DNA from: an uncultured Chitinophaga sp.
GTDB taxonomy: Bacteria; Bacteroidota; Bacteroidia; Cytophagales; Cyclobacteriaceae
Direction: 5' to 3'
NCBI GenBank assembly: GCA_902168205.1
Contig: CABHOK010000004.1
Span: forward strand, 1 to 64,000
Length of the DNA: 64,000 bases
Part shown: positions 32,900 through 40,476 of the stretch, piece after piece
Layout: every line of letters begins with the position of its first letter
Numbering within the stretch: position 1 is the first letter of the stretch
Notes under the pieces: model-generated
What the model was told of the DNA's origin: nothing
The model's database searches: none
What the model saw: only the letters and a program-made list of their open reading frames with translations
Translations under genes and position numbers: made by a program

Positions 32900-34732
32900 A
32901 TGTCTGGCAATAATCGGTTCGCGTGGTGGAGGAATATGCTTTCGCTAACGGCAGGTACTAAATCTGTTTGGGTTGGTATCTTTTTCTTTTTAGGCGTGTC
33001 ACACCTGGCGCTCAGCCAGTCGAAGCCCGGTTTATCCGAGAACATCAAGCTATACGATCAGGCCGTTAAAAGTAAAGAATATAAAAAGGCTGCACAGTAT
33101 GCTACTGATGTCGCCAGGATCTATACTGAATCAAAGGATCTCAATAAAGCCGCTGATTATTTTACCCATTCGCTAACACAAGCTAAAAAGGCCGGAGATC
33201 AAAACCTGTTGTTTGCCGGATACTATCAACTGGGCGTTACAAATGCAGCTTTGAAAAAATACTCGAAGGCACAGGAAAATTTTGAAAGTGCGCTCGCTAT
33301 AGCTCGCCAACTGAAAGATGCCGAGAAGGTAAAGCAAACGCTCATCAGTATAGCAGACAGCTATGCACAGGGCGAGAAGTATAAAAAATCAATTGAATAC
33401 GGAGATGAATTGTTGTCGATAGCACTCACGGAAAATGATATTCTTCTTCAACAAAAGGCTTATCAGCTACTGGCCGATTATTATAACAGGCAAGGCAACA
33501 AGAAAAAATCATCGGAGTATCTGGCACAATATAATCTGCTCGTAAAATCACAACAGAACGAAGAGCAGAAGAAACGCGAAATGAAAGAGCTGCAGCAGAA
33601 TATCGCGAAAGCCGGAGATGAAACGCGTGCAGCGCAGTCTAAACTTTCGGAGCAAACAAAGATCCTGCAGCAAACCAATGAATCACTCCGCCAGGTGGAG
33701 AGTTCACTTCGGGCAACAGCCGATTCGTTGAAAGAAGTCGAGATGATCAACAAGAATCGCGAAATGGAAATTGATCTCTTGCAAAAAGATAAGGAGCTTG
33801 CGAGCATACGCATTAAAGAGCAGGAGTCGCGCATAGAACACGAGGCACTGGTGCGTAATTCTATAATGGGTGGCAGTTTACTTTCCCTGGCTTTAATTGC
33901 TGTGTTGATCAGCAGTTATCGGAAGAAGTTGAAAGCAAACGAAAAAATTGATCAGCAGAATAAGAATATCAAAAGCAGCATCAACTACGCCAAGCGAATA
34001 CAGGAAGCTATGCTGCCCAAGCTGGACCAGCATCCTGGTATATTTGACCATTCATTTATACTATTCAAGCCGCGCGATGTAGTAAGTGGAGACTTTTATT
34101 GGATATCGGATATAAAAAATGCAAAACATTCTGATATAGCATTTGCCGCGGTTGATTGCACGGGGCACGGTGTGCCCGGAGCGTTTATGTCGATGATTGG
34201 TATAAATGCGTTGAATGGTTTGATTAACCATGGAATTACCGACACCAATAAAATTCTGGATTCACTGGATTACGAAATCCGCACCGCCCTACGCCAGGAG
34301 ATAACCGGTAACAATGATGGTATGGATGTAGCCTTGTGTATATACCGGCAACACGAGCAAATACTTGAATTCTCAGGCGCAAAAAATCCGTTGGTATATA
34401 TTCAGGATGGAAACCTCGTTCAGATTAAAGGTGATGTTCATTCCATTGGTGGTGTAAAAAATAAACATGCTTTCCTTTTCAAGAAACACCAGGTAAAAAT
34501 AGATAGGCCTACCGTTGTATACCTGTTCTCTGACGGTTATAAGGATCAGTTCGGAGGAAAGGATAACGGGAAATTTTTATCGAAAAGATTACATAAACTT
34601 TTACTCGACATTCATCAACTCTCTATGCCGGAGCAGATGAATATTCTGCAAAGAACTATAGAAGAGTGGAAAGGCAATCGCGAACAAACCGATGATATCC
34701 TGGTAATCGGTCTTAAACTTCAGCCAGCGTAA
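32900..34732 (+). CDS. TPR-containing membrane SpoIIE-type protein phosphatase
   Basis: From the ATG at 32900 the 610-residue product has an N-terminal signal-like helix (SVWVGIFFFLGVSHLALSQ), tetratricopeptide repeats (about 35-210), a long coiled coil (210-310), a membrane helix (GGSLLSLALIAVLISSYRKK, about residue 325) and a cytoplasmic PP2C/SpoIIE domain (DVVSGDFYWISDI, AAVDCTGHGVPGAFMSMIG, VVYLFSDGYKDQFGG, QTDDILVIGL). The conserved metal-binding Asp residues are present. Such proteins sense the periplasm through TPRs and dephosphorylate anti-sigma-antagonist-type targets. No sigma-factor or STAS partner is adjacent. Confidence 0.9.
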   Translation: MSGNNRFAWWRNMLSLTAGTKSVWVGIFFFLGVSHLALSQSKPGLSENIKLYDQAVKSKEYKKAAQYATDVARIYTESKDLNKAADYFTHSLTQAKKAGDQNLLFAGYYQLGVTNAALKKYSKAQENFESALAIARQLKDAEKVKQTLISIADSYAQGEKYKKSIEYGDELLSIALTENDILLQQKAYQLLADYYNRQGNKKKSSEYLAQYNLLVKSQQNEEQKKREMKELQQNIAKAGDETRAAQSKLSEQTKILQQTNESLRQVESSLRATADSLKEVEMINKNREMEIDLLQKDKELASIRIKEQESRIEHEALVRNSIMGGSLLSLALIAVLISSYRKKLKANEKIDQQNKNIKSSINYAKRIQEAMLPKLDQHPGIFDHSFILFKPRDVVSGDFYWISDIKNAKHSDIAFAAVDCTGHGVPGAFMSMIGINALNGLINHGITDTNKILDSLDYEIRTALRQEITGNNDGMDVALCIYRQHEQILEFSGAKNPLVYIQDGNLVQIKGDVHSIGGVKNKHAFLFKKHQVKIDRPTVVYLFSDGYKDQFGGKDNGKFLSKRLHKLLLDIHQLSMPEQMNILQRTIEEWKGNREQTDDILVIGLKLQPA

Positions 34733-34909
34733 TTCTTTGTGACTCAGTAATCTTTAAATGTCTGAACGCTTTCGGTGTTCTGTCATCTGTTAATTTTTCA
34801 TGTATACGGAACTATGGGTGCCTGATCTTTGTATGGAACTCATGCAGATGACAAAGTGATTTTACTTTGTTCTCCGTTCCCCAAGCAGAAACCCTAAATA
34901 CACTATACA

Positions 34910-35425
34910 ATGGAAACTGTTAACCACCCGACAGCAGAAGACATGGCTGTGAAAGTTCTTCTTAAATCATGGACAGCCCAGGTTGCCAGAATAACAGATC
35001 TGGTTGCAAGCCTTTCGGACAGTGATCTTCAAAAGGAGATTGCTCCCGGAAAAAATACAGGTATATATATACTCGGTCACCTGGTTGCCGTGCACGATGC
35101 ACTGTTGCCATTGCTTGGTTTCGGTAGCAGACTATACTCTCAAGAACTGGAGCAGATTTTTGTGAAAAGTCCCGACAAAGCCGGCCATACCTTTCCTCCG
35201 GTTTCTGAATTAAAAAAATACTGGAGTGAAGTGAATGATGTTTTGCTGCAACATTACAACAAACTGGATTTCGAAGCGTGGCTCACACGACACGAAGCCG
35301 TATCACCGGAAGATTTTGCAAAAGAACCTCATCGAAATAAACTCAATGTGCTCATCAGCAGAACTACACACATGAGCTATCATCATGGCCAACTTGTTTT
35401 ACTGAAGAGTAAGACACAGGATTAA
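34910..35425 (+). CDS. DinB-family protein
   Basis: The 171-residue product shows DinB-fold helices with metal-type His residues in GIYILGHLVAVHDALLPLLG and HMSYHHGQLVLLKSKTQ. It is a divergent paralogue of the DinB gene at 30186, with the same length but different sequence. DinB-like enzymes are thiol-S-transferases or unknown hydrolases. It stands alone and ends before a strong bidirectional terminator. Confidence 0.85.
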   Translation: METVNHPTAEDMAVKVLLKSWTAQVARITDLVASLSDSDLQKEIAPGKNTGIYILGHLVAVHDALLPLLGFGSRLYSQELEQIFVKSPDKAGHTFPPVSELKKYWSEVNDVLLQHYNKLDFEAWLTRHEAVSPEDFAKEPHRNKLNVLISRTTHMSYHHGQLVLLKSKTQD

Positions 35426-35448
35426 TAATCTGTGAAGATCTATATGTT

Positions 35449-35479
35449 AAAAAAGGCCGCGTATGAAGCGGCCTTTTTT
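35449..35479. terminator. Bidirectional terminator
   Basis: A 12-bp stem (AAAAAAGGCCGC / GCGGCCTTTTTT) with a 7-base loop lies between convergent genes. T-runs follow the stem in both directions. Confidence 0.9.
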
Positions 35480-35512
35480 ATATAGGTTGGTTTCTTGTGA
35501 AAGTATAGTTGT

Positions 35513-36331
35513 CTACGAGTGTGAATTTTCGAATTCTTCCGGAACGGCCTCGTATACAGTTTCAATCCAGTTCAATGCATAATCTGCTACTTCCTCCCAG
35601 CCGGCTTGGCCTAAAATAAAATGATTACGACCTTCAAATAATTTGAAGTCTGTAATAGAAGCATTGTGTTTATAGCGATTATAGTTCGCCATATTTAATG
35701 ACGGAGGTATAGTATGATCCACTTCACCTGCGATTAGCAATAACGGTCCTCTTGTTTTGTTGAAATCAACTTTGGCAATGCTGGTTAGTCCATCGCGCAA
35801 AGCCAGTTTGGACTCCGGTATAGTAAAAGCATCATATGCTGCACGTTGTTCATCCAGCGACATGCCATTGGTAAATGCATACTGCCAGTCTTCAAACGAC
35901 ATCAGGTAAGGTTTACGCGTAGAAGTAAGAAAGCCTAATGCCTTCCAGGTAGATTTATAGAAACTTAACTGTGTGGGAATAACGCCCTGCGGAGCAACGG
36001 AATCAATCGCTATACCGGCAGAAGCAAAGCCGCGCTCAAGCAATATCTGTGTAATAAGACCTCCTAACGAATGACCAACTAAAATGGGTTTCTCCGGTAG
36101 TTCCTGCACGATGTTGATGTAGTGCTCGATAACTTCTTTCAGTCGTACAGATGCAATCTTTGATTCTGTCTCATTTCGTAATTCACTTGCCGAAGCATCC
36201 TTGCCCGGCCATGAGGGGAGAACAACCCGATACCCCTTCCTTTCAAAATATACTTTCCAGTTGTCCCATCCATGATGACTTACAAATGCGCCCGTGATGA
36301 ATACTACCGTTTTGAAGCTGGTCTTTTCCAT
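35513..36331 (-). CDS. Alpha/beta-fold hydrolase
   Basis: The 272-residue product is a cytoplasmic alpha/beta hydrolase: VVFITGAFVSHHGWDNW as the oxyanion and entry loop, LVGHSLGGLITQILLERG with nucleophilic Ser (about residue 88), LIAGEVDHTIP with the acid and EGRNHFILGQAGW with catalytic His. The cap lies between about residues 115 and 200. It resembles acyl-carrier or lactone hydrolases, but the substrate is unknown. Own transcript by appearance. Confidence 0.88.
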   Translation of the reverse strand: MEKTSFKTVVFITGAFVSHHGWDNWKVYFERKGYRVVLPSWPGKDASASELRNETESKIASVRLKEVIEHYINIVQELPEKPILVGHSLGGLITQILLERGFASAGIAIDSVAPQGVIPTQLSFYKSTWKALGFLTSTRKPYLMSFEDWQYAFTNGMSLDEQRAAYDAFTIPESKLALRDGLTSIAKVDFNKTRGPLLLIAGEVDHTIPPSLNMANYNRYKHNASITDFKLFEGRNHFILGQAGWEEVADYALNWIETVYEAVPEEFENSHS

Positions 36332-36518
36332 AGCAGTAAAAGTTTAGAGTGGGTGATTTTATTGTCTATTGCTCCAGGCAGCTGGCAGGTGTTTCTAAGT
36401 TAGCACCCTTTATGTGTTATTTCGTTTCTTTTCGATATTAAATTTTAAAAGTGATATATACTTCTCTCCTTCGTATTTACCGGAGCGAAGTATACATTAC
36501 TTTCTTGTTGGAACATTC

Positions 36519-37112
36519 TTATAGCTTTATCAGGTTGAGAGCCGGCAACGGGCCTCCGAATTGTTGTAGTCTGCCGCCAGTAGAAAGCCCACCCAGGTCA
36601 ATGGGTGCGAACCCTGTACGATCTATGATTTCCTTCACAACGGTCTTTGCTCCTTCATCGTTTCCGGATATAAATACGACTCGACTGCCATTATTTTCTT
36701 TCGGATTGGAAGCAAGTATAGCGGCCGGCAATGTATTGAAAGCTTTTACCACACGTGCTTCCGGTATCAATTCCTGTATAATCTCGCTCGATGTCCGATC
36801 GCCCAGATCAATGGGCTTGAATTGCGGAAAAGCTATAGCGTTTGTAGGATCGATCACAATCTTTCCTTTCCATTGTCCTGGTGCATCAACCACCTGCGGA
36901 ACTTGTTTCCAGTTAACAGCAAGAAAAATTATACCCGTTTGTAGAGCTTCGGCTGTTGTTACAGCTTGTATACCATGACCAATTTCTTTTACAACATCAG
37001 CAAGTGATTCCGGTCCGCGGCTATTAGCGATTACCACTTCGTATCCGGCCAGCGCGGCATGCCTGGCAAACGCTTTGCCAATGGCACCTGCACCTATAAT
37101 TCCGATTTTCAT
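36519..37112 (-). CDS. F420/NADP oxidoreductase-like Rossmann protein
   Basis: The 197-residue product starts KIGIIGAGAIGKAFARHAAL (G-x-G-x-x-G) and IANSRGPESL, then FLAVNWKQVPQVVDAPGQWK, IVIDPTNAI and VVKAFNTLPAAIL, the pattern of NADPH-dependent F420 reductase-like proteins that act on redox dinucleotides. The C-terminal catalytic part is short, as in many bacterial homologues. It lies 17 bases downstream of the YceI gene, so both probably share the promoter upstream of YceI. Confidence 0.85.
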   Translation of the reverse strand: MKIGIIGAGAIGKAFARHAALAGYEVVIANSRGPESLADVVKEIGHGIQAVTTAEALQTGIIFLAVNWKQVPQVVDAPGQWKGKIVIDPTNAIAFPQFKPIDLGDRTSSEIIQELIPEARVVKAFNTLPAAILASNPKENNGSRVVFISGNDEGAKTVVKEIIDRTGFAPIDLGGLSTGGRLQQFGGPLPALNLIKL

Positions 37113-37129
37113 ATATACTTTCGTGAAAA

Positions 37130-37654
37130 TTACTGTTTAAGAAGTTGTATGCTGGCGATCAGTTTTACTTCGTCACTTACCACCGCACCGCCAGTTTCTG
37201 TTAATGCATTCCATGTCAATCCAAAATCTTTGCGACTGATTTTGCCAATCAATTCAAAACCTGCTTTCACATTACCCCATGGATCTTTAGTTATACCGTT
37301 GTGTTCAACAGCAAGTTTTACTCTGCGCGATACTCCTTTTATAGTCAGATCACCTTCCAATGTATAGTCACCACTATCTCTGGTAAAATTCACAGAAGAG
37401 AATGAAAGCTTCGGAAATTTCTCTGCGTCAAAAAAGTCAGCACTCTTCAGGTGTCCATCGCGTTGTTCATTGTTGGTGTTGATCGAGTTGATGTCTGCTT
37501 CAAAAGCAATCTTCGCAGTATCGAAATTTTCCGGAGCATCTATAGTTCCTGTGAATTGTGTAAAGCTTCCGGTTACAGTGCTGATAACAAGGTGTTTTAC
37601 TTTGAATTGAATTTCAGAGTGAGCAGGGTCGATTGTCCATTTAATAGTTTCCAT
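37130..37654 (-). CDS. YceI-family protein
   Basis: The 174-residue product has the YceI lipocalin-like beta barrel: WTIDPAHSEIQFKVKHLVIS, FTGTIDAPENFDTAKIAF, HLKSADFFDAEKFPKLSF and RVKLAVEHNGITKDPWGNVK. No signal peptide is visible, so this member is cytoplasmic, unlike the periplasmic E. coli protein. YceI proteins bind polyprenyl-type ligands. Upstream is a 28-bp motif also present before the pirin gene. Confidence 0.92.
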   Translation of the reverse strand: METIKWTIDPAHSEIQFKVKHLVISTVTGSFTQFTGTIDAPENFDTAKIAFEADINSINTNNEQRDGHLKSADFFDAEKFPKLSFSSVNFTRDSGDYTLEGDLTIKGVSRRVKLAVEHNGITKDPWGNVKAGFELIGKISRKDFGLTWNALTETGGAVVSDEVKLIASIQLLKQ

Positions 37655-37741
37655 AATAATTCGTTGTTTGATTGTTTTAGTTTGTTTTGTTTTTGATGAT
37701 TCAAAATTGGCGTTCTGCCAATTGTTTTTAAATGATAAAGG

Positions 37742-37769
37742 ATAAGAAAGCGCATTGACATTTGTTAAG
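37742..37769 (-). promoter_or_regulatory. Shared promoter motif upstream of the YceI gene
   Basis: The segment ends TTGACATTTGTTAAG (plus strand) and matches the pirin-upstream copy (38727-38754) in 24 of 28 positions. The core TTGACA-TT-TGTTAA is a near dyad, as expected for a dimeric Crp/Fnr-like regulator. It lies about 90-115 bases before the YceI start codon. Confidence 0.6.
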
Positions 37770-37779
37770 TCGGCATGAG

Positions 37780-38682
37780 TTATACCTCACCGCTTAATTG
37801 TTTGTAGTCGATTTTGCCATACTTACCGTCAAAGAAATCTTTATAAGCCAGTGCGATATCGTTGTGACTGTTCATAACAAAAGGACCTTCAGCAACGATC
37901 GGTTCTGCATACCGCTCACCTCCGAAGAGTATAATATCTACTGCGTATGTACTCTTGTTACTCAGTTCTATTTCACCGTCTTCTGTGCGGAAGAATACAA
38001 TTTCACTATTACCAAAATCGGTTCCGTTAATCGTTGCTTCTCTCAGTGGAATAAATGCTGCGGCTTCCTGTCCGCCAGGTATAGTGAGTGTAAATTTTGA
38101 TTTTGGCTGAAGAACAACGTGATACAGAAATTGCTCGCTATAAGTTTGTACAGGCGACTGCTTCCCACCGATGTTGCCAATGACAACGCGAAGGGTACCC
38201 GCATGATCAGGCAATTCAATTTCCGGAATATCACTGCGATGTAATGCAAGGTAATCCGGGGCTTCTGCTTTGTTCTTGGCTGGCAGGTTGATCCAGAATT
38301 GCAATGAATGAAGTATACCACCGGTTCGCTGAAACTCCGGACTGTTATGTTCATCGTGTACAACACCATTGCCGGCCTTCATCCACTGCGCGCCTCCGGC
38401 CTCAACTATACCGTGTCCGCCATGACTATCAAAATGTTCCAGAGAACCACTGAATATATAGGAGAACGTAGCGATACCGCGATGCGGATGCGCAAACTTT
38501 CCGGAAGGCAGTGCAGGCGTTTTTGCTTTTTGCTCGGTTGGGTATAAATGATCCAGAAATACAAATGGACCAACGGTATGAACTTCAGAACCGGGAAGTA
38601 AACGGTTCACCAAAAAGTCTCCCACTTTCGAATTCATGCCACTATAACTTCCTTTAACAGATCGTTGTTGTGTCGTTTTCAT
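37780..38682 (-). CDS. Pirin-family protein
   Basis: The 300-residue bicupin matches the pirin family: VGPFVFLDHLYP, FAHPHRGIATFSYIFSGSLE then HFDSHGGHGIVEAGGAQWMK and GNGVVHDEHN. The N-terminal metal site has three His and one Glu (H-P-H-R, H-S/H-D-E-H). The C-domain carries ERYAEPIVAEGPFVMN, the conserved pirin end. Pirins are Fe-dependent redox or quercetinase-like proteins. It shares the promoter motif with the YceI gene and lies near a Crp/Fnr gene. Confidence 0.92.
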   Translation of the reverse strand: MKTTQQRSVKGSYSGMNSKVGDFLVNRLLPGSEVHTVGPFVFLDHLYPTEQKAKTPALPSGKFAHPHRGIATFSYIFSGSLEHFDSHGGHGIVEAGGAQWMKAGNGVVHDEHNSPEFQRTGGILHSLQFWINLPAKNKAEAPDYLALHRSDIPEIELPDHAGTLRVVIGNIGGKQSPVQTYSEQFLYHVVLQPKSKFTLTIPGGQEAAAFIPLREATINGTDFGNSEIVFFRTEDGEIELSNKSTYAVDIILFGGERYAEPIVAEGPFVMNSHNDIALAYKDFFDGKYGKIDYKQLSGEV

Positions 38683-38726
38683 AACACAAACTTCGGCAGC
38701 AGACCACGCGAATTAAATATCAATTG

Positions 38727-38754
38727 GTAAGAAGGAGAATTGACATTTGTTAAG
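38727..38754 (-). promoter_or_regulatory. Shared promoter motif upstream of the pirin gene
   Basis: Ends TTGACATTTGTTAAG (plus strand), like the YceI-upstream copy at 37742-37769. It lies 45-72 bases before the pirin start codon. Further similarity continues towards the gene (TTAyC and ATTTAA blocks at matching spacing), as expected for co-regulated promoters. Confidence 0.6.
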
Positions 38755-38755
38755 A

Positions 38756-38817
38756 ATGTGTTTAGGTGTTTACGTGTGTATGCTTTATGTGTTTAGGTGT
38801 TTATGTGTGTATGTGTT
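38756..38817. repeat. Two tandem copies of a 31-bp GT-rich unit
   Basis: Unit 1 (38756-38786) and unit 2 (38787-38817) both start ATGTGTTTAGGTGTTTA and differ at a few bases; a partial third copy follows. The strand is almost free of A and C, giving a GT-rich tract between the pirin and Crp/Fnr genes. Confidence 0.7.
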
Positions 38818-38896
38818 TATGTTCGGTGTGGCTGTGGGTTGGGCTGTAGATATAGATGCGTTGCGGCTCCGCTCTTGTAGTTTATTTATGTATTTG

Positions 38897-38928
38897 TTCT
38901 GCGTTGATCTGTGTTATCTGCGGGAAAC
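38897..38928. repeat. TCTGCG-type intergenic string
   Basis: TTCTGCGTTGATCTGTGTTA is followed by TCTGCGGGAAA, three TCTG(C/T)G units spaced about 10 bases. It ends just before the Crp/Fnr stop codon and resembles the string at 1391-1426. Confidence 0.45.
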
Positions 38929-38930
38929 AA

Positions 38931-39512
38931 TTATTTTGTTGCCAGCTTTTTTCGGATGCGACTGAGTGATTCCGGAGTTATACCTAAATACGATGCGATC
39001 ATATTTTGCGGAAAGCGTTGAAGAAACACGGGGTTTGTTTTCATAAGATCCAGAAAACGATCTTCCGCTGTGAGACTTATTGCATTGTGAATCCGCTTTT
39101 GCATAGCGATGGAGTGACGCTGGTCCATCATGGTAATCATACGTGCTATGATTGGCATGGACTCTACGAGCGGAACCATTTTCTCATACGTTACCAGTAA
39201 CACGTCACAATCTTCAACAGCATCAATGTTGTATTGTGATGGTGTTAACATCGCATAACTTTCCCGATCAGACATCCACCAGTTCTCGATACCCAGCGAT
39301 ACAATATTCTCCACTCCGTTAACAAGCGAATACTGGCGCATAGCCCCTTTCACAATAAAGGCGCTATACTTGCACACCTCTCCTTCCTGCAAAAAGAATT
39401 GCCGTTTAATAAAATGCTTGGGAGTAAATGCATTCGTAACAATCTCAAAGTCAGCGTCAGAGATTTCAGAAGAGGTATACTTGTTAATATATATTCGCAG
39501 GGCTTCGTACAT
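38931..39512 (-). CDS. Crp/Fnr-family transcriptional regulator
   Basis: The product (193 residues from the ATG at 39512; 39566 would add 18) has the effector barrel (KRQFFLQEGEVCKYSAFIVK, LGIENWWMSDRESYAML) and a short C-terminal region (FPQNMIASYLGITPESLSRIRK). It belongs to the same Bacteroidota subtype as the gene at 22820. The pirin and YceI genes nearby share a dyad-type promoter motif, so this is the natural candidate regulator. The effector is unknown; the barrel lacks an obvious Arg for cAMP phosphate. Confidence 0.88.
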   Translation of the reverse strand: MYEALRIYINKYTSSEISDADFEIVTNAFTPKHFIKRQFFLQEGEVCKYSAFIVKGAMRQYSLVNGVENIVSLGIENWWMSDRESYAMLTPSQYNIDAVEDCDVLLVTYEKMVPLVESMPIIARMITMMDQRHSIAMQKRIHNAISLTAEDRFLDLMKTNPVFLQRFPQNMIASYLGITPESLSRIRKKLATK

Positions 39513-39648
39513 GGATACAGTATTGGGAGTGCTAAAATAGAATTTTGTGTCCACATTCGGTATCAAAAAACAATAGTGGAATTGTAATAATCCACTCCTA
39601 TGCTTTATTTTTCAAGGCTTATTGTAGCCCATCGAAAATTCTCCGATT

Positions 39649-40233
39649 ATGTTTAACTGGTTTAAAAAGAAGAAAGCAAAGTCAAACGGGCGCGAGCACG
39701 TTAACGATAATAACTCCTACAATTTCAAATGGTATGAAATAGGGCCAGACAATCCTTTCAATAAACGAATACTGGACATTCGCTCTTTTACCTTGAACAT
39801 GATCGCCACTACTTCCAGCCGTGAAGTAGCGGAAAAGTATGACAAGCTGAGATCTTCGATGGGCGATGAATATATAGGGATGCGTGTTAACGATTCGATT
39901 GTTTCTCACGTGAATCTGGTATATCCGCATAATGGAACTGTGCTGGAAGGTGTTGTGTTTAAGGCAGACTCTATGGACTGTAAGTGGGACATCTACGCAT
40001 ACAACGACTACTTTTATTTTGTGCGTAGCTGGACAGGTGACTTACCCTTTAAAGCGCATTTTAAAATAACCAGCGATTCGCTTATAGTCGATGCAATTGA
40101 ACATGCAAAAGCTGATGAAATAAAAGATACCATCAACGATGTACATTTCCTTTTGATATCTCACGCTATGGGCAGACCGTTTCCACACAAAGTGCCAGAC
40201 GGTATTACAAACGAAAAAGAGGTTGCGATGTGA
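39649..40233 (+). CDS. Hypothetical protein, unknown
   Basis: The 194-residue product has a basic N-terminus (FNWFKKKKAKSNGREHV) and a soluble core with RSFTLNMIATTSSREVAEKY, GDEYIGMRVNDSIVSHVNLV, CKWDIYAYNDYFYFVRSWTG and FKITSDSLIVDAIEHAKAD. The Y-F-V-R-S-W-T-G strand is a feature of a broad family of uncharacterised bacterial proteins. No signal or membrane segment. It is divergent from the Crp/Fnr gene across about 135 bases; function unknown. Confidence 0.65.
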   Translation: MFNWFKKKKAKSNGREHVNDNNSYNFKWYEIGPDNPFNKRILDIRSFTLNMIATTSSREVAEKYDKLRSSMGDEYIGMRVNDSIVSHVNLVYPHNGTVLEGVVFKADSMDCKWDIYAYNDYFYFVRSWTGDLPFKAHFKITSDSLIVDAIEHAKADEIKDTINDVHFLLISHAMGRPFPHKVPDGITNEKEVAM

Positions 40234-40337
40234 TCATTCAGCTTTTTTGGAAATCGGGCCCGCTACGCCTGCTTCGATGATATTACTGATACTGTTGTGA
40301 CGGCAAAAGAACAATAATGCCGTTCAAGTATATTGGT

Positions 40338-40354
40338 GTTAAGATTTCCTTAAC
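40338..40354. promoter_or_regulatory. Dyad upstream of the carbohydrate-binding lipoprotein gene
   Basis: GTTAAG-ATTTC-CTTAAC is a perfect 6-bp inverted repeat with a 5-base spacer, 120 bases before the start codon at 40477. It could be a regulator-binding site; no cognate regulator is adjacent. Confidence 0.3.
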
Positions 40355-40476
40355 GGTATATATCTACAGATTTTTCACTTTCGTCTCGTTGTTCCAGGTG
40401 TGTCGTCTCGTGTAGCACAGTTTAAGGTAGGTGGTTACGTTCTTTACGTAACAATTTCTTAACCTGATAAAGACTT

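Noticed and set aside
38747-38965. 72-codon plus-strand frame rich in Val, Cys and Phe
   Set aside because: It is the translation of the GT-rich tandem repeat and the end of the antisense Crp/Fnr gene; no protein-like composition.
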